The position numbers and the translations under genes are program-made. Shown here piece by piece: positions 10,101-18,855 of a stretch of DNA of 64,000 bases. Within the stretch, counting starts at the first letter, position 1. Every line of letters begins with the position of its first letter. This stretch comes from SMWN01 sp965261165 (GTDB lineage Bacteria; Pseudomonadota; Gammaproteobacteria; Eutrophobiales; Eutrophobiaceae): assembly GCA_965261165.1 (NCBI GenBank), contig OZ253445.1, positions 1,116,001-1,180,000 on the forward strand, read 5' to 3'. The notes below the pieces were generated by a model, which ran no database searches, was not told where the DNA came from, and was given only the letters and a program-made list of their open reading frames with translations.

Positions 10101-11089
10101 GGCCAATGGCCATTGACCGTTATCAATTCTTCAATATCAAGGATGAGTTCGAGACCCTTGTCAGTTCTTTTTGTTGCTGAGAAATTGCCAGATAATTTAT
10201 TAATATGAATCTTAGAATCAGGAGTTTCCACTGTTAATTTGTTGAGATTAACCTGACCTTCTATTTGTCTAAGTTTTGCTTGATTCCATGTACTCCATAA
10301 TTTGATATCGCCGGTTCCTTCCTGATTTTCAATATTAACTCCTTTAATCATTGTCAGCAGCGGTGGAATATTAATATTTTTGCCTGCCAGATATATTTCA
10401 CCGGACCAGTTTGGCGTCAGAACATTACCGCTGGCATCTAGGGCAAAATTTAGAACATTTTCGTAGGACGTTGGCAGAATTGCTGAGCCTTCGATTTGAG
10501 TACGATAGTCATTATTTCTCATGCGTAGTGTTGCATCAGACAATAATAATGGTCCGTCATTTTGATTCATGTCGAACAATGTGATCTGAGCTTTCTTAAC
10601 CAAAATATTTTTCTGCGCAAGAAACCATTTGGCAAGTGCGTCATTGTTTGTCTGTTCTTCTTCAAAATCATCAGGCAAATATCTTGATGCAGTGATAGAA
10701 CCATCTTGTCGCCGTATTAATGTAAGGCTTAAGTCAGAGATAATGATCGATTCAGGTATAACTTCATTTCTGTAGAGACTTCTGAGAATGTCTATACTGA
10801 TCAGGACTGAATTAAAATCCAGAATTTTTTCGTTCGAGACAGGATCAATAATACTGACCTTGTGTAACCTTAGGTTGGGTGTCCATCTGTTCCAACTGGC
10901 ATCAATATTGGAGATTTCTACACGATGGTTCATGTATTGACTGATCCAGTCCTGTGTTTGTTGACGATAGTGACCAATCTCTGGAAGAGCGAGACGGATA
11001 ACAGTAATTAAAATCGCCGATGTCAGGATAACAAAGGCAAACGAATACAGAATAAAATGATATAAATGTTTAAAAATATTTTTAGGCAT
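7181..11089 (-). CDS. yhdP: YhdP family AsmA-like protein
   Basis: Very large envelope protein of 1,302 residues (E. coli YhdP about 1,266). It has one N-terminal membrane anchor (about residues 8-30) and a long beta-rich periplasmic region ending in an AsmA-like C-terminal domain (GTPADFSLGGLNGTLYMKIYKG, then RLFGLLSLQTLPRRLSLDFSD). In E. coli YhdP, with TamB and YdbH, supports phospholipid transport from the inner to the outer membrane. It lies ten bases downstream of rng, the usual gammaproteobacterial order, so the two are probably one operon. Confidence 0.9.
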   Translation of the reverse strand: MPKNIFKHLYHFILYSFAFVILTSAILITVIRLALPEIGHYRQQTQDWISQYMNHRVEISNIDASWNRWTPNLRLHKVSIIDPVSNEKILDFNSVLISIDILRSLYRNEVIPESIIISDLSLTLIRRQDGSITASRYLPDDFEEEQTNNDALAKWFLAQKNILVKKAQITLFDMNQNDGPLLLSDATLRMRNNDYRTQIEGSAILPTSYENVLNFALDASGNVLTPNWSGEIYLAGKNINIPPLLTMIKGVNIENQEGTGDIKLWSTWNQAKLRQIEGQVNLNKLTVETPDSKIHINKLSGNFSATKRTDKGLELILDIEELITVNGHWPESLISLKKIYINEYDKYRYIANASYLNLDDINSFTSIFKNFSEKITSSNTFEFTGDIKNSVIKYDPTLDEAEKIYIKAEFSQLNAKFNDHTMELEGFSGHLQGTQKQGNMHIASSTAKIILGNFPAKPLALYELNTNLNWQTQDNNLLISTHLLSAHTQDFDLQLKGSLKFQQDRELPFVDMLIKLSNGKIDTVTDYLPASTPEDVTLWLNKALVAGKVPSAKFIFRGWLENYPFKNNEGIFQGFAEVSQGTLDYHPEWPPIDGINAGIIINGDRLTVNASSGNFYGAKIIKASAVIENLAAKDIKKSVVIDGHIDGEMKDGLLYIKNSPLHKNKSLEELQSKNIFGGLGLDLNLDIPLSPDKILVDGTIFLRDALLESKDIEIKLSDLNGAINFTQDSVSAEGIKAHYFGHPVELAIESSHPSSTVITLSGSADNHFISAQLTRYFPSIKPLKSEIEKRIAGSCLWKASIINIDQNYTENQLNSGKQLVISSTLEGLSIDLPSPFVKSYDSSSLELSIKSLKKNRRKINIEYGDIFDGIIDIKEINDEKFITIAPPLGNKADFDNRDSQLSITGHIDHLIVSEWFDFISETSNGEKPEVKNKSIALDIQVSSLELISQNFANLNLKLKNINSGYHLNIDSEDISGDIYLAPLDENKVSINLQKLNLARNESEDESDNEKYKIIPDKIPLLDIEISELIYNDIDLGQMNLVTSRIDHGLSIDNIIFKKEDMIVNGTGIWSRINEEHSSKFNLSLNAASMKTMLETFNYNVAAIEKGKINLSLDAKWQGTPADFSLGGLNGTLYMKIYKGQFIDIDPSAGRLFGLLSLQTLPRRLSLDFSDLFGKGLAFDNIEGHFNIENGNAYTNNLAMAGPSVNINVSGRTGLIQQDYDQIATITPKIVNSLPVASALFGPIGMGVGAVIFLASEIFNSLPVKVDTLLRKQYTITGAWDDPQVMEIKRKEEKIKVNSYGNI

Positions 11090-11099
11090 TACAGACTGA

Positions 11100-12596
11100 C
11101 TAAAGTAATACGATATCGTATTGTTCCTGAATATATAGAGATTCCACCTGGAATGAAATTGACCTGCTGATAAATTCTTCTAACTCAGCTACGCTGCTTG
11201 ATTCTTCATCAAGTAACATGTCCACTACTTTCTGTGATGCAACAACGAGCAGCCTATTGGCATCAAACTGCCGCACTTCACGCATGATTTCACGAAAAAT
11301 TTCATAGCAGACGGTTTCTGCTGTTTTTATAGAACTTCTTCCTTTACAGGTTGGACAAGATTCACACAAGGTATGTTCAAGGCTTTCTTTTGTTCGTTTT
11401 CGAGTAAGTTGAACCAGCCCCAGTGAAGTCAGTTCACTCATAGTTGTTCTAGTGTTGTCCTTGCTCAAATGTTTCTCAAGTGTCCGCAATACTTGCCGTC
11501 TATGTTCTGCATCCTGCATATCAATGAAGTCGATAATGATAATGCCGCCAAGATTACGTAAACGAAGTTGCTTGGTTATCGTTTGCACGGCTTCGAGATT
11601 TGTTTTGTAGATGGTTTCTTCTGGGTTTCTCCTGCCAACAAAGGCACCAGTATTTACATCGATAGTTGTCATTGCTTCTGTTTGGTCAATAACAATATGG
11701 CCGCCTGATTTTAATTCCACTTTTTTTTCTAATGCCTTCTGGATTTCATCCTCAACAGAATAAAGATCGAGGATAGGATGTTCGCCCTTGTAGTATTCAA
11801 TCCGTCCAAGAAATTCAGGAATAAATTTCTTGGAAAATTGCATAATTCTTTTGTAGGTTTCTTTCGAGTCAATACGGACTCTTTGAATATTCACATGAAC
11901 TAAGTCTCGCATGGTACGCATGACCAAAGGCAGATCTTCATGGACAACACCAGGCGGATAGGTATTTTTCGTACGTACAATGACTGAACCCCACAATTTA
12001 TGTAAGAATTCTATATCCCGATAAATTTCATCGTCAGCAATGCCTTCGGCGGCTGTTCTGATAATGAAGCCTCCTTTGCTTAATTGGCTCCGCTCGTCAG
12101 TAGTTTCAGTTTGATAATTTAATATCAAGTTTCGTAATCGTTCACGTTCAGCCTCATCCTCAATACGTTGAGAGATTCCTATGTATTGATAATCAGGCAT
12201 AAAAACAAGATATCTTGATGGAATGGAGAGTCGGGTAGTCAAACGAGCACCCTTGCTACCTAAAGGGTCTTTGACAACCTGAACCAGAATTTCTTGTCCC
12301 TCGCGCAGCAATGACTCGATCGCTGGTGGTTGGCTTGTCCTCTCTTCCGATATGGACAAAGTATCAGTTTCGGTAACGATATCGGAACTATGTAAAAATC
12401 CGGTTCGCTCGAGACCTATATCAATAAATGCTGCCTGCATGCCGGTTAATACACGTGAAACACTGCCTTTGAATATACTGCCGACCAAACCAAGCTTTTG
12501 AGATCTCTCGATGTAGATTTCCTGTAGTATGCCATTTTCTACCACAGCAACTCTGGTTTCCCGTGGGGTAACATTTATTAGAATTTCTTCGCTCAT
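11100..12596 (-). CDS. rng: Ribonuclease G
   Basis: Endoribonuclease of the RNase E/G family, acting in 16S rRNA 5' maturation and mRNA decay. It has 498 residues from the ATG at 12596, chosen because MSEEILINVTPRETRVAVVENG aligns with family N-termini. An upstream in-frame ATG at 12635 would add 13 residues from repeat-derived sequence. The S1 RNA-binding region is near residues 35-125, catalytic Asp motifs are TIDVNTGAFVG and IIIIDFIDMQ, and the Zn-link motif CESCPTC is near residue 405. The RNase E-type degradosome scaffold is absent, so this is RNase G. Confidence 0.93.
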   Translation of the reverse strand: MSEEILINVTPRETRVAVVENGILQEIYIERSQKLGLVGSIFKGSVSRVLTGMQAAFIDIGLERTGFLHSSDIVTETDTLSISEERTSQPPAIESLLREGQEILVQVVKDPLGSKGARLTTRLSIPSRYLVFMPDYQYIGISQRIEDEAERERLRNLILNYQTETTDERSQLSKGGFIIRTAAEGIADDEIYRDIEFLHKLWGSVIVRTKNTYPPGVVHEDLPLVMRTMRDLVHVNIQRVRIDSKETYKRIMQFSKKFIPEFLGRIEYYKGEHPILDLYSVEDEIQKALEKKVELKSGGHIVIDQTEAMTTIDVNTGAFVGRRNPEETIYKTNLEAVQTITKQLRLRNLGGIIIIDFIDMQDAEHRRQVLRTLEKHLSKDNTRTTMSELTSLGLVQLTRKRTKESLEHTLCESCPTCKGRSSIKTAETVCYEIFREIMREVRQFDANRLLVVASQKVVDMLLDEESSSVAELEEFISRSISFQVESLYIQEQYDIVLL

Positions 12597-12632
12597 TTCA
12601 TCTCGATATCTCTCTGAGACCCTTGCATAATC

Positions 12633-12743
12633 CACACTAATTCTACCGAAACAGGTAAAATAAGACCATTCTAAAAACCTTAAAGATTATTCATCTATAT
12701 CCTGAAAAAATGCGTCGTCTAAATGCTCGATAATGGATAAGTA
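12633..12743. repeat. Inverted-repeat copy B (partner at 4923-5031)
   Basis: Near-identical inverted partner of copy A, forming the upstream region of rng. Minus-strand reading shows a short tail LSIIEHLDDAFFQDIDE-stop, probably the end of a lost gene that once preceded rng. The two copies bracket about 7.6 kb carrying mnhEFG-B, yhdP and rng. Confidence 0.85.
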
Positions 12744-12900
12744 GTAGCTAAAAGCATGCTAATTGAGAGATTTTATGCTGTTGCTGCGACGATTGAAGGA
12801 AAATTCTCGCAAAATAAAACCTTTTCATGCAAACTTTATAAAATTAATGATGTTGTCTATGCATCTCTTGTTCGGTGGTTTTGAATTATGCGAAAGTCTC

Positions 12901-13989
12901 ATGCTAAAACTATTTAAAGGGCTTGCTGTAAGTCTAGGTCTCTTTCTCGTTGCTTGCGGTGGCTCAGATAATGGTCAGACGACAGATATAAGTCAGCAAA
13001 CCTTTAAATGGAAAATGGTAACCACCTGGCCTGCCAACTTTCCTGTTTTTCAGGAAGGGGCTGAGAAATTTGCAGCAGATGTGAAGATCATGAGTCAAGA
13101 GCGTCTGGATATTCATGTCTACGCAGGCGGGGAACTGGTGCCGCCATTGCAGGTGTTCGATGCCGTGTCACAGGGAACTGTGGAGATGGGGCATGGCTCA
13201 CCCTATTACTGGGCGGGCAAGGTACCTGAAGCACAATTCTTTTCATCCGTACCCTTCGGCATGACGGCAAAAGGGATAAATGCCTGGCTCTATCATGGTG
13301 GCGGACTAGAGCTGTGGAAGGAAGTTTATGCGCCTTTTAATCTGACACCGATGCCAATGGGCAATACTGGTGCACAAATGGGTGGCTGGTTTAATAAAAA
13401 GATTGAATCACTTGATGATTTAAAAGGTTTACGCATGCGCATTCCGGGGTTGGGTGGCAAGGTCTTCAAACGCGCTGGTGGTAATCCGGTTTTGTTACCA
13501 GGTAATGAGGTTTATACGGCACTGGAACGTGGAACCATCGATGCGACGGAGTGGGTTGCTCCATTTCATGATATGCGCCTCGGCTTGAACCGGGCAGCAA
13601 AATATTACTACTTCCCGGGCTGGCATGAACCGGGCACGGAGTTTGAGTTGATGATCAACAGTCAGGCATGGGGGGAATTGCCGGAATATTTGCAATTAAT
13701 GGTCGAGACAGCGGCAATGGCAGTGAGTGAGTGGATATATGCGCAGATGGAATTTCACAATCAGGCAGCATTACAAGAATTACACTCTAAACAGAATATT
13801 GAAGTGCTGGAATTTCCTGCTGAAGTATTAACAGAGCTAAAACATCTTACCAAAGAAACTCTCAATGAAGAGGCATCCAATAATGAAAATTTTAAGAGGA
13901 TATACGATGCCTATACAGAATTCAGTGAGAGTTACAGAGACTGGAGCAAGATGACAGATGAAGCCTATCAAAAGGCGTTGAGAGAATAA
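12901..13989 (+). CDS. TRAP transporter substrate-binding lipoprotein (DctP/TakP type)
   Basis: Solute receptor of a TRAP transporter, 362 residues from the ATG at 12901. The start was chosen because it gives a clean lipoprotein signal (LGLFLVAC, lipobox Cys at about residue 19), so the mature protein is probably membrane-tethered. Family features are KMVTTWPANFPVFQEGAEKF, GTVEMGHGSPYYWAGK, a MRIPGLGGKVFKRAGG strand carrying the conserved carboxylate-binding Arg, and YTALERGTIDATEW. It resembles the subgroup binding alpha-keto acids or other monocarboxylates. No dctQ or dctM gene adjoins it, so its membrane partner is elsewhere or it acts as an orphan receptor. Confidence 0.88.
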   Translation: MLKLFKGLAVSLGLFLVACGGSDNGQTTDISQQTFKWKMVTTWPANFPVFQEGAEKFAADVKIMSQERLDIHVYAGGELVPPLQVFDAVSQGTVEMGHGSPYYWAGKVPEAQFFSSVPFGMTAKGINAWLYHGGGLELWKEVYAPFNLTPMPMGNTGAQMGGWFNKKIESLDDLKGLRMRIPGLGGKVFKRAGGNPVLLPGNEVYTALERGTIDATEWVAPFHDMRLGLNRAAKYYYFPGWHEPGTEFELMINSQAWGELPEYLQLMVETAAMAVSEWIYAQMEFHNQAALQELHSKQNIEVLEFPAEVLTELKHLTKETLNEEASNNENFKRIYDAYTEFSESYRDWSKMTDEAYQKALRE

Positions 13990-14017
13990 ATTAAGTTGAA
14001 GATTGTCTAAAACAACA

Positions 14018-14044
14018 TAAAGGAGGCATAAGCCTCCTTATTTG
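14018..14044. terminator. Bidirectional terminator
   Basis: Hairpin with arms AAGGAGGC (14020-14027) and GCCTCCTT (14032-14039), four-base loop and T-rich/A-rich flanks. It lies between the convergent TRAP receptor and cytochrome genes. Confidence 0.8.
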
Positions 14045-14063
14045 GATTGAGGCGAATAAGGTT

Positions 14064-14567
14064 TTATTGGCTATTAACAACCATGTAATCAACGGCAGCT
14101 TTCACATCATCATCGCTAAGGGCAAGGTTACCGCCTTTGGCAGGCATAGGCATGCCTGAATTACCAGTGTAACCAACAATAGCATGTTCATAGAGCATGT
14201 CATTGCCTTGTCCAATGCGAGGTGCCCAGGCCGCTGCATCCCCTAATTGAGGAATGCCAGGAATTCCGGAACCATGACATGCCACACAAATACTCCCATA
14301 AGTTGTTTTGCCTGCATCATTGTTTACAGTTGCAGCCATTTCTGTATTTTCTTCAGTAACTGGTGCAATTTCAGGTTCATCACCCTGCACTTGCATTCTG
14401 GCGACTGGAGCAGTGTTTTCCATAGCCATTGCAGCAACTTTTTCAGGCGTTATCCCTCTACTGCCGAACATAATTCCCATGACCATGAAAGTGGCCAGAA
14501 GGACAGTTAAGACAATCAAAAAGATGGTAAAATTTTTGAAAAACGCTTTATCTTGTTCTTGACTCAT
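14064..14567 (-). CDS. Membrane-anchored monoheme cytochrome c (c5-like)
   Basis: Electron-transfer protein of 167 residues. It has a single N-terminal membrane helix (about 12-33), a Pro/Glu-rich linker (about 50-85) and a class I cytochrome c domain. The heme site is CVACH at residues 94-98, and a likely axial Met is in NSGMPMPAKGG near residue 136, with the usual C-terminal helix AAVDYMV. It resembles cytochrome c5/c555 proteins that donate electrons to terminal oxidases. It stands alone. Confidence 0.88.
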   Translation of the reverse strand: MSQEQDKAFFKNFTIFLIVLTVLLATFMVMGIMFGSRGITPEKVAAMAMENTAPVARMQVQGDEPEIAPVTEENTEMAATVNNDAGKTTYGSICVACHGSGIPGIPQLGDAAAWAPRIGQGNDMLYEHAIVGYTGNSGMPMPAKGGNLALSDDDVKAAVDYMVVNSQ

Positions 14568-14692
14568 TTTCTTTCTCCAGTGGCAGAAGGACTCAAAGTA
14601 ATAAGGTCTCTGTAATTGAGTTTATTATCTGCTACGTTGTAATTGTTGCGCAACAGTATACCTGCACTTATTCCCTGAGAAAACTTTATAAA

Positions 14693-14741
14693 TACAGCCA
14701 AACTACTTTAAAACCCTGCATTTTCAAGTAGTTTGGCTGTA
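14693..14741. repeat. Perfect 16-bp inverted repeat
   Basis: TACAGCCAAACTACTT (14693-14708) and its exact reverse complement (14726-14741) with a 17-base spacer, between the cytochrome gene and tRNA-Arg. There is no T tract, so it is not an ordinary intrinsic terminator. It could be a protein-binding palindrome, a mobile-element relic or an RNA hairpin. Confidence 0.8.
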
Positions 14742-14862
14742 GACGTCAGATGGGCGAAAATACCCTTCTGCCAATTTTAGATAGTGCAAGCACCCATGAC
14801 TTTGATAAAGTTGAGTAATATTGTGCATGTTGAGAAACTAAAGAGCAGAGATATAAAAATAT

Positions 14863-14939
14863 GCGCCCGTAGCTCAGTTGGATAGAGTATTGGTTTCCGA
14901 AACCAAAGGTCACAGGTTCGAATCCTGTCGGGCGCACCA
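14863..14939 (+). tRNA. tRNA-Arg (anticodon CCG)
   Basis: A 77-nt cloverleaf with acceptor GCGCCCG pairing with CGGGCGC, D-arm AGCTCAGTTGGATAGAG, anticodon stem TTGGT/ACCAA around loop TTCCGAA, T-arm with GGTTCGAATCC, and encoded CCA. The anticodon CCG reads CGG arginine codons. Confidence 0.96.
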
Positions 14940-15435
14940 TGATTAAACGGGCAATATAAAGATAATACGAATTTCCCGAAGTAATTGAGATGCGCCAAAC
15001 CGCCTTGGCTGCAGTCAGTTTTGCTCGTTACAAAAAGGGCTTGTCGGAAAATGGAGTTTTTAGCTTGTTGTGAATACTTAAGTCATTGTTATTAAACATA
15101 TTATTTTCTTAAAATTGGACTGATTTTGAATTAACCGACAAGCCCAAAAAATAACCCACAAAATGCGTTACAAGGATTTAGACAAGAATCGCTTTTCAAG
15201 CTGGTGATGCCGAAGCTCGGTTATCACCGACATACGGCGTATTGGCTTGAAAAAATAAGTCAAAAGACCTTAAAAACCCGAGTTATCTGACCGAATGCTT
15301 CCTAAACCATGCTCAGAAATATTTCAACTAGAAAAATAACAGAAAAACATTAACAATGCCCTTTAATCAGAGGGCGAGTACCTGGATGAGCTGCTGAGTA
15401 ACTATATTTTGAATCGCTACGGACTTCTATAATAT
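14940..15435. other. Gene-free stretch holding a MITE
   Basis: Between tRNA-Arg and ppdK. It holds the 109-bp MITE-like element at 15037-15145. After it, an open stretch at about 15197-15290 reads KLVMPKLGYHRHTAYWLEK-like sequence without a start and may be the end of a lost gene. No further feature is recognised. Confidence 0.5.
15037..15145. mobile_element. MITE-like non-autonomous element
   Basis: A 109-bp unit bounded by perfect 11-bp inverted repeats GGGCTTGTCGG (15037-15047) and CCGACAAGCCC (15135-15145), flanked by A runs on both sides. The right end TTAACCGACAAGCC recurs at 29863-29876, about 200 bp past a broken IS5-type transposase, so this is probably a deletion derivative of that IS. 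Confidence 0.65.
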
Positions 15436-18078
15436 ATGTCGTCAAAGAATAAAAAACGAATTTATTACTTCAGCACAAAGTTATCTGAAGGCAATAAGGA
15501 CATGAGTGAATTGCTGGGCGGCAAAGGCGCGAATCTGGCTGAAATGACTAGCATTGGTCTGCCTGTTCCGCCAGGTTTTACCATCACGGCAGCGTCCTGC
15601 GCTGATTACCATATTGCCAACAGCGAATTGCCTGCCGGCTTAATGGATGCCGTGCATAAAAATATGCAGCGTCTGGAAAAAGAAACAGGCAAAAATTTTG
15701 GCTCATCAGAAAATCCACTATTGGTCTCCGCCAGAAGTGGTGCAGCAGTGAGTATGCCCGGCATGATGGATACTGTATTAAACTTAGGCCTGAATGATCG
15801 GTCGGTCGAAAGTCTGACATCACTAACCAGTAATGAACGGTTTGCTCTGGATGCCTACCGACGTTTGATCAATATGTTTGGTGATGTGGTGATGGGCGTA
15901 GAACATCATCACTTTGAAACTGCGTTCGACAAGATCAAAAAACGCTATAAGGTCAATCGGGATGCAGATCTGAACATTCAGGGTTTGCGTGAACTGATTA
16001 GCACCTATAAAAAGATATACAAGGAACATACCTGTAAAAACTTTCCTCAAGATCCCTATCTACAGTTAAAACTCGCGATTGAAGCGGTCTTCCATAGCTG
16101 GAATATTCCTCGCGCAATTACCTATCGCAGGATCAATGAGATCCAGGGTCTGCAGGGGACAGCAGTCAATGTGCAATCGATGGTATTTGGCAATATGGGC
16201 GATGATTCTGGTACTGGTGTTGCCTTTACCCGTGATCCCTCCACCGGTAAGAATGAGTTCTATGGTGAGTTTCTTATCAATGCACAGGGCGAGGATGTGG
16301 TTGCCGGTATTCGTACACCATTGCCTGTCAGGGAAATGAAAAAATGGCGTCCAGATATCTACAAACAATTGCTAAAAGTTAAAACTATCCTGGAATCACA
16401 TTACAAAGAGATGCAGGATATTGAGTTCACCATCGAACGTGGCAAGCTTTTTATACTACAGACACGTACAGGCAAAAGAACAGGTGCCGCAGCCGTTAAG
16501 ATAGCGGTAGATCTGGTAAAGGAAAAACGTATTTCACAAAGCGCCGCTTTATTGCGTGTGCCAGCGAATGATTTGAATCAACTGCTATTGCCTTCATTCC
16601 ATCCGAAAGCAAAAAAGCAAGTGCTAACGACAGGGCTGCCTGCATCCCCGGGTGCAGCATCAGGCTATCCTGTATTTACCACAGATGAAGCAGTGGAGAG
16701 GGCTGAAAATGGAGATAGTGTCATCCTAGTAAGGCGTGAAACCAGCCCGGAGGATATTCACGGCATGCATGTGGCAGCAGGAATATTGACCTCTACCGGC
16801 GGTTCCACCAGTCATGCGGCAGTGGTTGCCCGAGGTTGGGGAAAGTGCTGTGTTGTCGGTGCCGTAGAATTGCTGAGCGATGCTAAACGCAAACAGATCC
16901 AGGTGAATGGCACCACCATCACCAGCAAAGACATGATTAGTCTTGATGGGTCAAGCGGAGAAATCATGCTGGGTGATATTCGCAAAACCCTGCCTAATTT
17001 TTCAAAAGAGTTCAAGACCTTGATGCAATGGGCAGATAAGAAACGAAAACTATTAATTCGTACCAATGCAGATTCGCCTGCTGATGCGAAAGTTGCTCGT
17101 GATTTTGGTGCAGAAGGCATCGGGCTTTGTCGGACAGAACATATGTTCTTTGGCGATGATCGAATTATTGCCATGCGACAAATGATATTGGCTGACGAAG
17201 AACAAGAACGCCGGCTAGCCTTGAAAAAATTACTGCCTTATCAACGTAAAGACTTTGAAGGTATTTTTACGGTAATGAAAGGACTGCCCGTGACTGTACG
17301 CTTGCTCGACCCACCCTTACATGAATTTTTACCACATGATCAGAAATCTCAAAAAAAATTAGCACGAATAATGAAAATCCCCAGCACAAAGATAATTGAG
17401 AGAGTGACTCAACTTGAGGAAGTTAATCCAATGTTGGGGCACAGAGGTTGTCGCTTAAGCATTACTTATCCGGAGATCCTTGAGATGCAAGTCAAGGCAA
17501 TTACCGAGGCCTTTATTAATTGCCGCCGCAAACGCATCAATGCACTACCTGAGATAATGATCCCTCTGGTTGGAATAGAGAGTGAATTATCTATATTACG
17601 TAAGCTTGTTGAAAACACCATTGCCAAAGTGAAACAGAAAAAGAAATTTAACGGCAAGTTGGATATCCCCATCGGCACCATGATTGAAATTCCAAGGGCA
17701 GCACTGATAGCAGATCAGCTCGCAACCCATGCAGACTTTTTCAGCTTTGGCACCAATGACCTCACACAAATGACTTTTGGTTACAGTCGTGATGATATCG
17801 GCACCTTCATGCCGGAATATATGAATGAGAACATACTGAAGAAGAATCCTTTTCAATCAATTGATGTTTTCGGCGTAGGCTCATTGGTTGATATGGCCGT
17901 AAAAAAAGGCAGAATAAATAAAAGCAAACTTAAATGTGGTATCTGTGGTGAACATGGTGGTGATCCAGAATCCATTGCTTTTTTTCAGCAAGCCGAATTG
18001 AATTATGTCTCCTGTTCACCATTCCGTATCCCTATCGCCAGACTTGCTGCTGCACAAGCTGTGTTGCTGGATCGGTAA
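15436..18078 (+). CDS. ppdK: Pyruvate, phosphate dikinase
   Basis: Interconverts pyruvate, ATP and Pi with PEP, AMP and PPi. It has 880 residues, as usual for PPDK. The N-terminal ATP-grasp domain carries LLGGKGANLAEMTSIGLPVPPGFTI-type sequence near residues 22-48. The phosphohistidine domain has TSTGGSTSHAAVVARG with the catalytic His at about 460. The PEP-binding TIM barrel has GIGLCRTEHMFF, a GTMIEIPRAAL strand, FFSFGTNDLTQM and the catalytic CGICGEHGG near the C-terminus. With ppsA broken in this window, this enzyme may be the route from pyruvate to PEP. Confidence 0.95.
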   Translation: MSSKNKKRIYYFSTKLSEGNKDMSELLGGKGANLAEMTSIGLPVPPGFTITAASCADYHIANSELPAGLMDAVHKNMQRLEKETGKNFGSSENPLLVSARSGAAVSMPGMMDTVLNLGLNDRSVESLTSLTSNERFALDAYRRLINMFGDVVMGVEHHHFETAFDKIKKRYKVNRDADLNIQGLRELISTYKKIYKEHTCKNFPQDPYLQLKLAIEAVFHSWNIPRAITYRRINEIQGLQGTAVNVQSMVFGNMGDDSGTGVAFTRDPSTGKNEFYGEFLINAQGEDVVAGIRTPLPVREMKKWRPDIYKQLLKVKTILESHYKEMQDIEFTIERGKLFILQTRTGKRTGAAAVKIAVDLVKEKRISQSAALLRVPANDLNQLLLPSFHPKAKKQVLTTGLPASPGAASGYPVFTTDEAVERAENGDSVILVRRETSPEDIHGMHVAAGILTSTGGSTSHAAVVARGWGKCCVVGAVELLSDAKRKQIQVNGTTITSKDMISLDGSSGEIMLGDIRKTLPNFSKEFKTLMQWADKKRKLLIRTNADSPADAKVARDFGAEGIGLCRTEHMFFGDDRIIAMRQMILADEEQERRLALKKLLPYQRKDFEGIFTVMKGLPVTVRLLDPPLHEFLPHDQKSQKKLARIMKIPSTKIIERVTQLEEVNPMLGHRGCRLSITYPEILEMQVKAITEAFINCRRKRINALPEIMIPLVGIESELSILRKLVENTIAKVKQKKKFNGKLDIPIGTMIEIPRAALIADQLATHADFFSFGTNDLTQMTFGYSRDDIGTFMPEYMNENILKKNPFQSIDVFGVGSLVDMAVKKGRINKSKLKCGICGEHGGDPESIAFFQQAELNYVSCSPFRIPIARLAAAQAVLLDR

Positions 18079-18294
18079 TCGAACTTAATGATGTTGATAA
18101 TGATTTTTCATAATTATCCATGGGCAAGATAATTACTATTGTTACAGATAACGATATACCCTTGCGTTCGGTAATCATGGTCAAATTTTCAACCGCCGCA
18201 AGAATTAATGATAACACCTTAATAATAAATTTAAGGAAAAGCACCAGTAAAATTCTTGCTTGTAGTTTCCCTCATAGTTAATGATACTGGGCGC

Positions 18295-18855
18295 ATGGAT
18301 TCAATAAACCTTACGCACCATTTTCTGATAGCCATGCCTGGGCTGAGTGACCCTAATTTCTGCCATGCGGTAACCTACATCTGTTCCCACAACGAAGAAG
18401 GTGCCATGGGCATTGTTATCAACAAACCTTTAGATATAGTTCTCGGGGAAGTTCTGGAACAAATGGATATTAGCCTCGAAGACGACATTGCTAATAACAT
18501 GCCCATTTATGATGGTGGCCCGGTGCAATCTGATAGAGGTTTTATTTTACATAAATATGACAAAGACTGGGATTCCTCACTGAAGGTGAATGATCAAATA
18601 GGGGTTGCCACCTCAGTAGATATCCTTGATGCCATTGCCAATGGCAAAGGACCAGAAAACTCATTCATCGCACTGGGCTACGCGGGTTGGTCTGCGGGTC
18701 AACTGGAAAAAGAGATACAGGATAATGTTTGGTTAAGTGGTCCTGCAGATTTACACATCATCTTCAACACGCCAGTAAATCAACGTTGGAATTCAGCAGC
18801 TAGTCTTTTGGGTATCAATATGAATCAACTCTCATCTGATGTTGGACACGCGTGA
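18295..18855 (+). CDS. yqgE: YqgE/AlgH family protein (UPF0301)
   Basis: 186 residues from the ATG at 18295, chosen because homology starts at MDSINLTHHFLIAMPGLSD. Family features are FCHAVTYICSHNEEGAMGIVI near the start, a GGPVQSDRGFILH motif, and FIALGYAGWSAGQLEKEI. The biochemical role is not settled; in Pseudomonas AlgH is tied to alginate and virulence regulation. Its 3' end overlaps ruvX by 17 bases, the common gammaproteobacterial arrangement. Confidence 0.92.
   Translation: MDSINLTHHFLIAMPGLSDPNFCHAVTYICSHNEEGAMGIVINKPLDIVLGEVLEQMDISLEDDIANNMPIYDGGPVQSDRGFILHKYDKDWDSSLKVNDQIGVATSVDILDAIANGKGPENSFIALGYAGWSAGQLEKEIQDNVWLSGPADLHIIFNTPVNQRWNSAASLLGINMNQLSSDVGHA

Noticed and set aside
12597..12635. 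Upstream in-frame start for rng
   Set aside because: The extra 13 residues have no family similarity and derive from the inverted repeat; homology starts at 12596.
14746..14998. Short minus-strand ORFs resembling RIRTCDLWF proteins
   Set aside because: They are the well-known artefact of translating a tRNA gene antisense; the tRNA-Arg at 14863-14939 explains them.
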